DNA of 64,000 nt from Streptomyces sp. IMTB 2501 (GTDB lineage Bacteria > Actinomycetota > Actinomycetes > Streptomycetales > Streptomycetaceae). Positions 55,817 to 63,315 of the stretch are shown here, piece after piece (positions within the stretch are counted from its first letter, which is position 1; each line of letters starts with the position of its first letter). The notes under the pieces were generated by a model. That model searched no databases and had not been told where the DNA came from. It saw only the letters and a program-made list of their open reading frames with translations. The position numbers and the translations under genes are program-made. The stretch is taken from the NCBI RefSeq assembly GCF_001953885.1, contig NZ_MQUS01000009.1, positions 62,277-126,276 on the forward strand, given 5' to 3'.

Positions 55817-56617
55817 ATGACCACCGCCACCACCCGCCGCGGCGACCGCCGGGTCAGTCCCGTGTTCCTCGGGATCCTGGCCGTGACGGCGGTGACCGGA
55901 TGGGCCACCTGGACCGGGTATGCCGCCCAGCCGGGCGTGGCGATCTTCCTGTTCGTGACGGCGGCCTGGATCGTCTCCCTGTGCCTGCACGAGTACGCGC
56001 ACGCGCGCACGGCCCTGCACGGCGGGGACATCACGGTGGGCGCGAAGGGCTACCTCACGCTGAACCCGCTGAAGTACACACACGCGCTGCTGAGCATCGT
56101 GCTCCCGGTGATATTCCTGATCATGGGCGGGATCGGGCTGCCCGGCGGCGCGGTGTTCATCGAGCGCGGACGGATCCGGGGCCGCTGGAAGCACAGCCTG
56201 GTCTCGGCGGCGGGGCCGCTGACGAACGTCCTGTTCGCGGCCGTGTGCACGGCGCCGTTCTGGCTGCACGCCCTTGACGGCGTGCCCGCCGACTTCCAGT
56301 ACGCGCTGGCGTTCCTCGCCCTGCTGCAGGTGACGGCGTCGATCCTGAACTTCCTGCCGGTGCCCGGCCTCGACGGCTACGGCGTCATCGAGCCCTGGCT
56401 GTCGTACAAGGTGAAGCGCCAGGTGGAGCCGTTCGCGCAGTTCGGTCTGCTGTTCGTGTTCGCGCTGCTGTGGGTGCCGTCGATCAACAGCGTGTTCTTC
56501 GACCTGATCGACGCCATCCTGCGCGGCCTCGGCGTAGGAGACTTCCCGCGTTACTGCGGCCAGGAGCTGTACCGCTGGTGGCAGGGCAACCCCGAGATCT
56601 GCCGGATCAACCCGTGA
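55817..56617 (+). CDS. M50-family site-2-type membrane metalloprotease
   Basis: A 266-residue membrane protein with about six helices. The zinc site is visible: HEYAH (HExxH) in a membrane helix near residues 60-64 and the third ligand in NFLPVPGLDGYG. SAAGPLTNVLFA is the conserved loop between them. Such enzymes cut transmembrane segments within the bilayer, often releasing sigma factors or regulators; this short form lacks PDZ and CBS domains. The ATG at 55817 has AGGAG 8 nt upstream. The convergent small gene overlaps its end by 11 bp. Confidence 0.88.
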   Translation: MTTATTRRGDRRVSPVFLGILAVTAVTGWATWTGYAAQPGVAIFLFVTAAWIVSLCLHEYAHARTALHGGDITVGAKGYLTLNPLKYTHALLSIVLPVIFLIMGGIGLPGGAVFIERGRIRGRWKHSLVSAAGPLTNVLFAAVCTAPFWLHALDGVPADFQYALAFLALLQVTASILNFLPVPGLDGYGVIEPWLSYKVKRQVEPFAQFGLLFVFALLWVPSINSVFFDLIDAILRGLGVGDFPRYCGQELYRWWQGNPEICRINP

Positions 56618-56825
56618 CGGACTTGCCCTGCGCCGCGGCGGCCCGGCCGCGCTTGACGTAGTACCAGGTCATGTTGGACGTCAGACCCGCCAGCAGCACC
56701 CAGACGATCCCCAGCCAGCTGCCCCGGGTGAAGGAGACGACGGCGGCGGCCACGGAAAGGACGCAGACGACGAGGGCGTAGAGGGCGAGTCGCCGGGTCT
56801 GGGCGGGCGGGGGAACAGGGGGCAT
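56607..56825 (-). CDS. Small two-helix membrane protein
   Basis: A 72-residue protein: Pro-rich start (MPPVPPPAQTRR), two hydrophobic helices (LALYALVVCVLSVAAAVVSF and GIVWVLLAGLTSNMTWYYV) and a short basic tail. Conserved-looking but without a known function. The ATG at 56825 has AAGGAG 9 nt upstream. Its last 11 bp overlap the end of the convergent protease gene. Confidence 0.7.
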   Translation of the reverse strand: MPPVPPPAQTRRLALYALVVCVLSVAAAVVSFTRGSWLGIVWVLLAGLTSNMTWYYVKRGRAAAAQGKSVTG

Positions 56826-56880
56826 GGGGCTCGGCTCCTTGCGGGGGACACTGCTTCGCCGACCAGTGTCCCCCATGGGG

Positions 56881-57603
56881 TCATACGTCCGTGACGCGGA
56901 GGCCGGCGTGTGCCTTGTAGCGGCGGTTGACCGAGATCAGGTTCGCGACCAGCGACTCCACCTGGTGGGCGTTGCGCAGCCGGCCGGCGAAGACGCCGCG
57001 CATACCGGGGATGCGCCCGGCCAGCGCCTGCACGATCTCCACGTCGGCCCGCTCCTCGCCGAGCACCATCACATCGGTGTCGATCTGCTCGGTCTCCGGG
57101 TCCTGGAGCAGGACGGCCGACAGATGGTGGAAGGCCGCGGTGACACGGGAGTCCGGCAGCAGGGCGGCGGCCTGCTCGGCGGCGCTGCCCTCCTCGGGCC
57201 TGAGGGCGTAGGCGCCCTTCTTGTCGAAGCCGAGCGGGTTGACGCAGTCCACGACGAGCTTGCCGGCCAGTGCGTCGCGCAGCGCCTTCAGGGTGTCGCC
57301 GTGGCCCTCCCAGGGTACGGCGACGATCACGATGTCGCTGCGGCGCGCGGTCTCGGCGTTGTCGGCGCCCTCGACGCCGTGACCCAGCTCCTGGGCGGCG
57401 GCCTGGGCGCGCTCGGCGGCGCGGGAGCCGATGATCACCTTCTGGCCGGCCTGGGCGAGCCGGTAGGCGAGGCCCTTGCCCTGCGGTCCGGTGCCGCCGA
57501 GCACGCCGACGACGTACCCGGAGACGTCGGGCAGGTCCCAGGGGTCCTTGGCAGGGGCCTTGCCAGGGGTCTGTGCGCTGTCGGAAGAGGTCGTAGAGGT
57601 CAT
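56881..57603 (-). CDS. npdG: NADPH-dependent F420 reductase
   Basis: A 240-residue cytoplasmic oxidoreductase exchanging hydride between NADPH and coenzyme F420, supplying reduced F420 in actinobacteria. The Rossmann motif is GVLGGTGPQGKGLAYRLA, followed by IIGSRAAERA (NADP phosphate binding), VDCVNPLGF and FHHLSAVLL. The N-terminal 25 residues are low-complexity and vary in the family. The C-terminus LRNAHQVESLVANLISVNRRYKAHAGLRVTDV is diagnostic of the group. It stands alone, separated by about 40 bp from the sialidase-like gene on the same strand. Confidence 0.93.
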   Translation of the reverse strand: MTSTTSSDSAQTPGKAPAKDPWDLPDVSGYVVGVLGGTGPQGKGLAYRLAQAGQKVIIGSRAAERAQAAAQELGHGVEGADNAETARRSDIVIVAVPWEGHGDTLKALRDALAGKLVVDCVNPLGFDKKGAYALRPEEGSAAEQAAALLPDSRVTAAFHHLSAVLLQDPETEQIDTDVMVLGEERADVEIVQALAGRIPGMRGVFAGRLRNAHQVESLVANLISVNRRYKAHAGLRVTDV

Positions 57604-57641
57604 GGGGGCGACTCTACGTCCGTGCCGGGCACGGCACCGGT

Positions 57642-58715
57642 TCAGGTGAGCCGGTGCACCGGTACCCGGCGGAAGGTGAGGGTCTCGTAGGCGCTGAAGT
57701 CGCCGGTCTCGTAGAGGAGTCCGACCGTGTCCGTATCGACGCGGACCAGGTCCGAGTAGGCGGCCGGCAGCCCGTCGACGGTGTACGCGGTGCGCCAGGT
57801 GGTGCCGCCGTCGGTGGAGGCGCGGAGCGTCATCAGGGCGCGGAAGGCGGGGTCGGCCGGGCCGGAGTAGAGGAGCAGATCGGGGTCGCGGAGTTGCAGG
57901 ACGGAGGCCTGGCAGACGGGGGCGGTCAGCCCTGCCTGCGGCCTGAACGGCCTGACCAGGGTCTGCCCGCCGTCCGTCGAGTGGGCGTCGGCGCGGTTGC
58001 CGGGCGAGCGCGAGTCGTTGCGGGTGTTGAAGTAGACGCGTCCGTCGGGGAGTGCGGCGGCGGTGGTCTCGTTGACGTTGATGTAGCCGCCGGTGTTCTC
58101 GTCGACGTATCCGAGGTGCCAGCTCTCGCCCCGGTCGTCGCTGAGCAGGCAGTGGCCGCTGTGGTACTTCGCCTCGGTGCCGATGTCGCCGCCGGTGGGC
58201 GGCAGGGTGTGGTTGGCCGGGACGAGTACGCGCCCGCCGGTGAGCTGGAGGGCGTGCCCGGGGGTGGTGGCGTACCAGCGCCAGCCGGGCCGCTTCACCT
58301 GCGCGGTGATCTCCTTCGGCGCGGACCAGGACATCCCGTCGTCATCACTGTGCCGCACCCACACCCGGCGCCCGTCGGCGTCCTCGACCCGGCCGCGCAG
58401 GATGGCGTCCTCGGTGGCGGAGGCGGCGGCCCGGATGTGCACGAGCAGGATCCGGCCGGTGTCGAGGACGACGGGGGCGGGGTTGCCGGCGAGGTGGTCG
58501 CCGTTGCTCGCGGCGACCTGGAGCGGCCCCCAGCTACGGCCGCCGTCCGCGGACCGCCTGAGCACGATGTCGATCTGCCCGTGGTCGGCGGCGGAGCCGG
58601 ACCGGCCCTCGCAGAAGGCGAGGAGGGTCCCGGCGCCGGTGACCACGACCGCCGGGATCCGGAAGCTGGCGTAGCCCTCCTGTCCGGCGCGGAAGGGGAC
58701 GGTGACCTCGGTCAT
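57642..58715 (-). CDS. Sialidase-family (GH33/BNR) protein without signal peptide
   Basis: A 357-residue six-bladed propeller enzyme predicted to remove terminal sialic acid or a related sugar. The N-terminal active-site Arg is in FRIPAVVV, and four Asp boxes are visible (RSADGGRSWG, HSDDDGMSWS, LSDDRGESWH, ASTDGGTTWR). EGRSGSAADHG carries the acid/base Asp region and ETGDFSAYETLTFRRVP ends the last blade. No export signal precedes MTEVTVPFRAG, so it is probably cytoplasmic, unusual for sialidases. A tandem 15-bp repeat lies just before the start. Confidence 0.88.
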   Translation of the reverse strand: MTEVTVPFRAGQEGYASFRIPAVVVTGAGTLLAFCEGRSGSAADHGQIDIVLRRSADGGRSWGPLQVAASNGDHLAGNPAPVVLDTGRILLVHIRAAASATEDAILRGRVEDADGRRVWVRHSDDDGMSWSAPKEITAQVKRPGWRWYATTPGHALQLTGGRVLVPANHTLPPTGGDIGTEAKYHSGHCLLSDDRGESWHLGYVDENTGGYINVNETTAAALPDGRVYFNTRNDSRSPGNRADAHSTDGGQTLVRPFRPQAGLTAPVCQASVLQLRDPDLLLYSGPADPAFRALMTLRASTDGGTTWRTAYTVDGLPAAYSDLVRVDTDTVGLLYETGDFSAYETLTFRRVPVHRLT

Positions 58716-58731
58716 CGGGCGGCTCCTCGGG

Positions 58732-58761
58732 TCGTACGGGACCGGATCGTACGGGACCGGT
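58732..58761. repeat. Tandem 15-bp repeat before the sialidase gene
   Basis: TCGTACGGGACCGGA (58732-58746) is followed directly by TCGTACGGGACCGGT (58747-58761), 14 of 15 identical, each containing the CGTACG palindrome. It is 17 bp upstream of the sialidase start and in the shared region with a divergent gene; possible doubled operator. Confidence 0.8.
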
Positions 58762-58835
58762 GCTTGTCCCCGGGGCGGGCGAATTCCGGGTGAACTCCGT
58801 GTCACGAGTGACCGGTTGCGGCAGGATGCGGGCGC

Positions 58836-59432
58836 ATGGACGCCGTACGGGTCGCGCTGCTGCGCGAAGTGCTCGCCGGGACCGAGTGGCTGGGGGCCAC
58901 CCGGAGATTCGCGGGGGTGCTGCGCGGGTCGGTGGTGGCCCACGGGGGCGGGCTGCTGCTGGTGGGCACGCCGGAGTACGAACCCTGGCATCTGGCCGCG
59001 CACCTGGTGGACGAGGCGGCCTGGTCCGGCACCCCCGAGCTGGCGCCGACGCTCGTACGACATGACGCGCGCCCCTTCGACCCGCCCCACCTCGCCGTCG
59101 GACCCGGGCGGATCGCGGCGGCGCGACGCGGGGAGACCCTGCTCGTCGTGGCGCCCGAGGAGCCGGCGCCGCTGCTGGAACGTGTGCACTCGGCCCGGCG
59201 GGCCGGGGTGACGGTACTGGCCCTGGGCGCCGGCGGAGGCGAGCTGGCCGCGATGGCCCACGAGTCGCTGGCGGCGCCGGAGGGCTCGGAACTGGACCTG
59301 GACACGGTGCAGCACCTGGTCAGCGCGGGTGCGGGCGAAAACGGAAGCTCCCCGAGGGTTCGGCGGGGTTTCCGCGACCGCCTGTCGAGGCTGGCGGAAA
59401 TTCTGACGGCACCGCCCCCTGCCCCCTGGTGA
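58836..59432 (+). CDS. Conserved hypothetical protein
   Basis: A 198-residue soluble protein not assigned to a family. It is rich in Ala, Gly, Glu and Arg, with alternating beta strands and helices: VVAHGGGLLLVGTPEYEPWHLAAHLVDEA, GETLLVVAPEEPAPLLERV and GVTVLALGAGGGELAAMAHESL, suggesting an alpha/beta fold, perhaps a degenerate nucleotide-binding or phosphosugar-binding (SIS-like) domain. The C-terminus is basic (RVRRGFRDRLSRLAEIL). No catalytic residues are evident. It lies 42 bp before the MFS gene in the same direction. Confidence 0.7.
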   Translation: MDAVRVALLREVLAGTEWLGATRRFAGVLRGSVVAHGGGLLLVGTPEYEPWHLAAHLVDEAAWSGTPELAPTLVRHDARPFDPPHLAVGPGRIAAARRGETLLVVAPEEPAPLLERVHSARRAGVTVLALGAGGGELAAMAHESLAAPEGSELDLDTVQHLVSAGAGENGSSPRVRRGFRDRLSRLAEILTAPPPAPW

Positions 59433-59474
59433 AAACCGGTTGCCCAGAGGTCCGGACCGGTCGAGCATTTCCCG

Positions 59475-60752
59475 GTGATCCGCGCTCTGCTCCCCGACCT
59501 CTCCCCCTGGCAGACCTCCGTAGATTTCCGTCGGCTCTGGAAGTCCGGGCTGATCAGCAACTTCGGCAGCTTCCTCACCCTCGTCGCGCTGCCCGTCCAG
59601 CTGAAGGACCTGACGGAGTCCACCGCGGCGGTCGGCGCGATCGGCGCCGTGGAGCTGCTCCCCCTCATCGTCTGCGGACTGTACGGCGGTGCCCTCGCCG
59701 ACGCGCTGGACAAGCGGAAGCTCATCGGGTGGACGGAAGCGGGTCAGGGCCTGCTCAGCGCGGCGCTGCTGCTCAACGCCCTGCTCCCGCGGCCCACGGT
59801 CTGGCCCCTGTACGCCGTCGCCGCCCTCTCCTCCGCCCTGGGCTCGCTGCAGCGCCCGGCACTCGACTCCCTGTGGCCCCGGATCGTCGCCCACGCCGAC
59901 ATCCCCGCCGCGGCCTCGCTGAACTCGCTGCGCTGGACCGTCGGCGGAGTCGCCGGCCCGGCGCTCGCCGGCGTGGTCGTCGCCTACGCGGGCCTCGGCT
60001 GGGCCTACGCCGCCGACCTGCTGACCTTCGCGGTCTCCGTGGCGTACATCGTCCGGATCGCTCCCTCCCCCGCCTCCCACGAGGCCGCGAAGCCGTCGCT
60101 CGGGGCCATCGCGGAAGGCGCCCGGTACGCCTTGAGCCGCAAGGAACTCCTCGGCACCTACGTCGTCGACCTCGCGGCGATGTCCCTGGCCATGCCCCTC
60201 GCCGTACTGCCGTTCCTCGCCGACGAACTGCACGCAGACTGGTCGCTCGGGCTGATGTACGCCGCCCTCCCGGCCGGCTCCCTGCTGGTGAGCCTGACCA
60301 GCGGCTGGGCCTCCCGGATCCACCGGCACGGGCTGATGGTGGTGCTGGCGGCCACCGGATGGGGCCTCGCGGTGGCGGCGGCCGGCCTGTGCGGGAACGT
60401 GTGGCTGGTCCTGGTCCTCCTGACCGTCGGTGGCGGCTTCGACATGGTCAGCGGGATCTTCCGGGCCGCCATGTGGAACCAGACCATCCCCGACGAGCTG
60501 CGCGGCCGGCTCGCCGGGATCGAGCTGCTGTCCTACTCGGTCGGCCCGCAGCTCGGCCAGGTCCGGGCGGGTGGCCTCGCCGCCTGGGCGGGCGTGCGGA
60601 CCTCCGTCGTCTCCGGCGGGCTGGCGTGCGCGGGCGCCATGGGCCTGCTCGCGCTCTGCCTGCCGCGCCTCATGACGTACGACGCCCGGACGAACGAACA
60701 CGCCGTACGGATGAGGGAGCAGCGCGCCGCCACCACCCCGGCTGCCGGCTGA
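59475..60752 (+). CDS. MFS transporter (EntS-like)
   Basis: A 425-residue exporter with 12 membrane segments. The N-terminus DFRRLWKSGLISNFGSFLTLVALPVQLKDLTES and LPLIVCGLYGGALADALDKRKLI (motif A) fit the enterobactin-exporter (EntS)/MFS_3 group. The cargo is unknown; no siderophore genes are close. The start is GTG at 59475. Its TGA and the convergent small gene's stop abut exactly, forming TGATCA. Confidence 0.88.
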   Translation: MIRALLPDLSPWQTSVDFRRLWKSGLISNFGSFLTLVALPVQLKDLTESTAAVGAIGAVELLPLIVCGLYGGALADALDKRKLIGWTEAGQGLLSAALLLNALLPRPTVWPLYAVAALSSALGSLQRPALDSLWPRIVAHADIPAAASLNSLRWTVGGVAGPALAGVVVAYAGLGWAYAADLLTFAVSVAYIVRIAPSPASHEAAKPSLGAIAEGARYALSRKELLGTYVVDLAAMSLAMPLAVLPFLADELHADWSLGLMYAALPAGSLLVSLTSGWASRIHRHGLMVVLAATGWGLAVAAAGLCGNVWLVLVLLTVGGGFDMVSGIFRAAMWNQTIPDELRGRLAGIELLSYSVGPQLGQVRAGGLAAWAGVRTSVVSGGLACAGAMGLLALCLPRLMTYDARTNEHAVRMREQRAATTPAAG

Positions 60753-60986
60753 TCACCCCTCGTCGGCGTCCCCCTGCTGAGCCTTGTCGTGCCAGCGCGG
60801 GTCGGTCTCCCATTCGAGGTTGCGCTCGCGGGCCGTCTCCATCGCGTGCTCGGCCTCCGCACGGCTGGCGTACGGCCCGAAACGGTCCTTGGCCGGGCAC
60901 TCCGGCCCCTCCTCGACCTTGCCGTGCACCAGGCAGTAGTACCACTCGCCCGGCTTGCCGACGGTGCGCTTCTTGAACAGGGCCAT
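60753..60986 (-). CDS. Small conserved protein with SPOR-like end
   Basis: A 77-residue soluble protein: [39 protein letters not shown], two Cys ([14 protein letters not shown]) that could bind metal or pair, then a helical [17 protein letters not shown] segment that resembles half of a SPOR repeat, and an acidic tail. Conserved across actinobacteria by my recollection, without known function. GAGGAG lies 6 nt before the ATG. Divergent from the methionine aminopeptidase gene. Confidence 0.8.
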   Translation of the reverse strand: MALFKKRTVGKPGEWYYCLVHGKVEEGPECPAKDRFGPYASRAEAEHAMETARERNLEWETDPRWHDKAQQGDADEG

Positions 60987-61044
60987 GAACAGCTCCTCTC
61001 GCCACCGACATGTTCCCCCATGCCGGCTCGATAGACTCGCTGGC

Positions 61045-61902
61045 ATGTCTGGCCAGTCACTGCTCGTACCGGGGGAGCTGTCCCCCACCCGTTCGGTCCC
61101 CGGAAACATCCGCCGCCCCGAGTACGTCGGCAAGCCCGCGCCGACGCCGTACACCGGGCCGGAGGTGCAGACCCCGGAGACCATCGAGGCGATGCGGACC
61201 GCCGGCCGTATCGCCGCGCAGGCGATGGCGGAGGCCGCGCGGATCATCGCGCCCGGGGTCACCACGGACCAGCTGGACAAGGTCGCCCACGCGTACATGT
61301 GCGACCACGGCGCCTACCCGTCCACGCTCGGCTACCGCGGCTTCCCCAAGTCCCTGTGCACCTCGGTCAACGAAGTCATCTGCCACGGCATCCCGGACTC
61401 GACGGTCCTCAGGGACGGCGACATCGTCAATCTGGACGTGACCGCGTACATCGGCGGGGTGCACGGCGACAACAACGCCACATACCTGGTCGGGGACGTG
61501 GACGAGGAGTCGCGGCTGCTGGTGGAGCGGACCCGTGAGTCCCTGGACCGCGCGATCAAGGCGGTCAGGCCGGGCCGGCAGATCAACGTCATCGGCCGGG
61601 TCATCGAGTCGTACGCCAAGCGCTTCGGGTACGGCGTGGTGCGTGACTTCACCGGGCACGGCATCAACTCGTCGTTCCACTCCGGCCTGATCATCCCGCA
61701 CTACGACAGCCCGCACGCGACGACGGTCATGCAGCCCGGCATGACGTTCACGATCGAGCCGATGCTGACGCTGGGCACCCACGAGTACGACATGTGGGAC
61801 GACGGCTGGACGGTCGTGACGAAGGACCGCAGGCGGACGGCCCAGTTCGAGCACACGCTGGTGGTGACGGAGACCGGCGCGGACATCCTGACCCTGCCGT
61901 AG
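61045..61902 (+). CDS. map: Type-I methionine aminopeptidase
   Basis: A 285-residue metalloenzyme removing N-terminal Met from nascent proteins. The pita-bread fold metal ligands are present: two Asp in [19 protein letters not shown], His in [11 protein letters not shown], Glu in [10 protein letters not shown] and Glu in [10 protein letters not shown]; substrate-facing [11 protein letters not shown] is intact. The N-terminal extension of about 40 residues ([20 protein letters not shown]) lacks the two-Cys zinc finger but has the PxxP region described for the long actinobacterial Map. It is followed by a good terminator. Confidence 0.95.
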   Translation: MSGQSLLVPGELSPTRSVPGNIRRPEYVGKPAPTPYTGPEVQTPETIEAMRTAGRIAAQAMAEAARIIAPGVTTDQLDKVAHAYMCDHGAYPSTLGYRGFPKSLCTSVNEVICHGIPDSTVLRDGDIVNLDVTAYIGGVHGDNNATYLVGDVDEESRLLVERTRESLDRAIKAVRPGRQINVIGRVIESYAKRFGYGVVRDFTGHGINSSFHSGLIIPHYDSPHATTVMQPGMTFTIEPMLTLGTHEYDMWDDGWTVVTKDRRRTAQFEHTLVVTETGADILTLP

Positions 61903-61931
61903 CGCCGCGCTCGCCCCGGCCACGGCCGCAC

Positions 61932-61960
61932 AGCCCGCCCTGAGCGAGGGCGGGCTTTCT
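61932..61960 (+). terminator. Terminator after map
   Basis: AGCCCGCCCT (61932-61941) pairs with AGGGCGGGCT (61947-61956) around a 5-nt loop, followed by TTCT; perfect 10-bp stem with a short U run, between map and the heme oxygenase gene. Confidence 0.9.
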
Positions 61961-61974
61961 CTTGTAGACTTTTA

Positions 61975-61989
61975 CCGACATGATGTCGG
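61975..61989. promoter_or_regulatory. Perfect palindrome in the heme oxygenase promoter
   Basis: CCGACAT-G-ATGTCGG is a perfect 15-bp inverted repeat, 23 bp before the ATG of the heme oxygenase gene, next to TTTTA. It does not look like the DmdR/DtxR iron box. Probable operator of an iron- or heme-responsive or other repressor. Confidence 0.65.
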
Positions 61990-62012
61990 CAAGATGGGCA
62001 GGAGACAGCCGC

Positions 62013-62660
62013 ATGGACTCCTTCTCGACCCTCATCCGCACCGCGTCCCACGAGCAGCATGTGGAGGCGGAGACATCGACGTTCATGAGCGACCTGCTCG
62101 GCGGCCGGCTGGGCGTGGCCGCGTACGCGCGCTACACCGAGCAACTGTGGTTCGTGTACGAGGCCCTGGAGAGCGACACCGGGCCGCTGGCGGCGGACCC
62201 GGTGGCGGGGCCGTTCATCCGGCCCGAGCTGCTCCGGCTGACCGCGCTGGAGCGGGACCTGGCGCATCTGCGGGGTCCCGGCTGGCGGGCGGGGCTGAGC
62301 GCCCTGCCCGCGACCCGGGAGTACGCGGACCGGGTCCGCGCGTGCGCCGAGCGCTGGCCCGGCGGTTACGTCGCCCACCACTACACCCGCTACCTGGGCG
62401 ATCTGTCCGGCGGCCAGATCATCCGCGACCGGGCGGAGAAGACGTGGGGCTTCGCGAGGAAGGGCGACGGCGTCCGCTTCTACGTCTTCGAGGGCGTCGC
62501 CAACCCGGCCGAGTTCAAGCGGAGTTACCGGAAGCTGCTGGACGCGATAGGCGTGGACGACCTGGAGAAGCAGCGGATCATGTCCGAGTGCAAGCGCGCG
62601 TTCGCCCTGAACACGGCCGTCTTCCGGTCCCTGGGCGAGGAGTTCCCACTGACCGCGTGA
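62013..62660 (+). CDS. Biliverdin-producing heme oxygenase
   Basis: A 215-residue cytoplasmic enzyme opening heme to biliverdin, CO and iron. The proximal His is His16 in ASHEQHVEAE, and the distal glycine-rich helix is YLGDLSGGQIIRD, with RFYVFEGVANPAEFKRSYR downstream. The length matches bacterial HmuO. The ATG at 62013 has AGGAG 8 nt upstream. It probably recovers iron from heme or removes excess heme; no heme importer is nearby. The promoter carries a perfect palindrome. Confidence 0.94.
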   Translation: MDSFSTLIRTASHEQHVEAETSTFMSDLLGGRLGVAAYARYTEQLWFVYEALESDTGPLAADPVAGPFIRPELLRLTALERDLAHLRGPGWRAGLSALPATREYADRVRACAERWPGGYVAHHYTRYLGDLSGGQIIRDRAEKTWGFARKGDGVRFYVFEGVANPAEFKRSYRKLLDAIGVDDLEKQRIMSECKRAFALNTAVFRSLGEEFPLTA

Positions 62661-62670
62661 TGGGTGGGTA

Positions 62671-63315
62671 CTAGGGCTCCAGAAACACCCTCCCCCCGAT
62701 CTCCACCCACCCGTGCGGTTGCGGGGCGGTCAGGATCTGGGAGCCCTTGCCCTGGGTTATGTTCAGGGCTCGGCCCAGCCGGTCGGTGAGGAGAAGGGCG
62801 GCGGCGCCGGTGGCCTCGTCCTCGTCGATGCCGTCGTTGCGGCCGGGGAAGGCGCGGGCACGGATCCGGCCGGCCGCCTCGTCCTGCCAGGCCCAGGCGT
62901 AGACCCACTCCCCCGGCGGCGGCACGTCCAGGGCGTCGACCTCGGCGGGGGTGCCGTACCGGCGCAGGGTGCGCGGCGGGGCCCACTCCGCCCGGGCCTC
63001 GATCCAGCTGAACTCGCCGTCCAGCCGGGCGCCCACCGCCCCGGCGGGCGTGACCAGTTCGGGCACGTCGAGCAGCCAGGCCGTGCCGACGCAGGGGTGT
63101 CCGGCGAAGGGCAGGCGCAGGGTGGGGGTGTAGATGTCGATCACGCCGCGCTCGGGGTCGTCCACGAACACGGTCTCGCTGAAGCCGAGTTTGGCCGCCA
63201 GCGTCTGCCGGTCGCTCCGCTCGGGCAGCACCGATCCGTCGCGGACGACACCGAGTTCGTTGCCGTAGCCGCCGTCCGGTCCGCAGAAGACGCGCAGTAC
63301 GTCGTAGTCAGTCAC
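62671..63315 (-). CDS. PhzF-family isomerase/epimerase-like protein
   Basis: A 214-residue, somewhat short PhzF-like protein of the diaminopimelate-epimerase fold. The catalytic Glu is Glu47 in KLGFSETVFV; other family motifs are GNELGVV, LPFAGHPCVGTAWLL and the second-domain DEDEATGAAALLLTDRLG. Family members act by proton transfer on varied substrates (phenazine PhzF, YfhB). GTG at 63315 is chosen because the protein then begins at the first strand YDVLRVF. Its start overlaps the end of the upstream gene, so the two are coupled. Confidence 0.88.
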   Translation of the reverse strand: MTDYDVLRVFCGPDGGYGNELGVVRDGSVLPERSDRQTLAAKLGFSETVFVDDPERGVIDIYTPTLRLPFAGHPCVGTAWLLDVPELVTPAGAVGARLDGEFSWIEARAEWAPPRTLRRYGTPAEVDALDVPPPGEWVYAWAWQDEAAGRIRARAFPGRNDGIDEDEATGAAALLLTDRLGRALNITQGKGSQILTAPQPHGWVEIGGRVFLEP

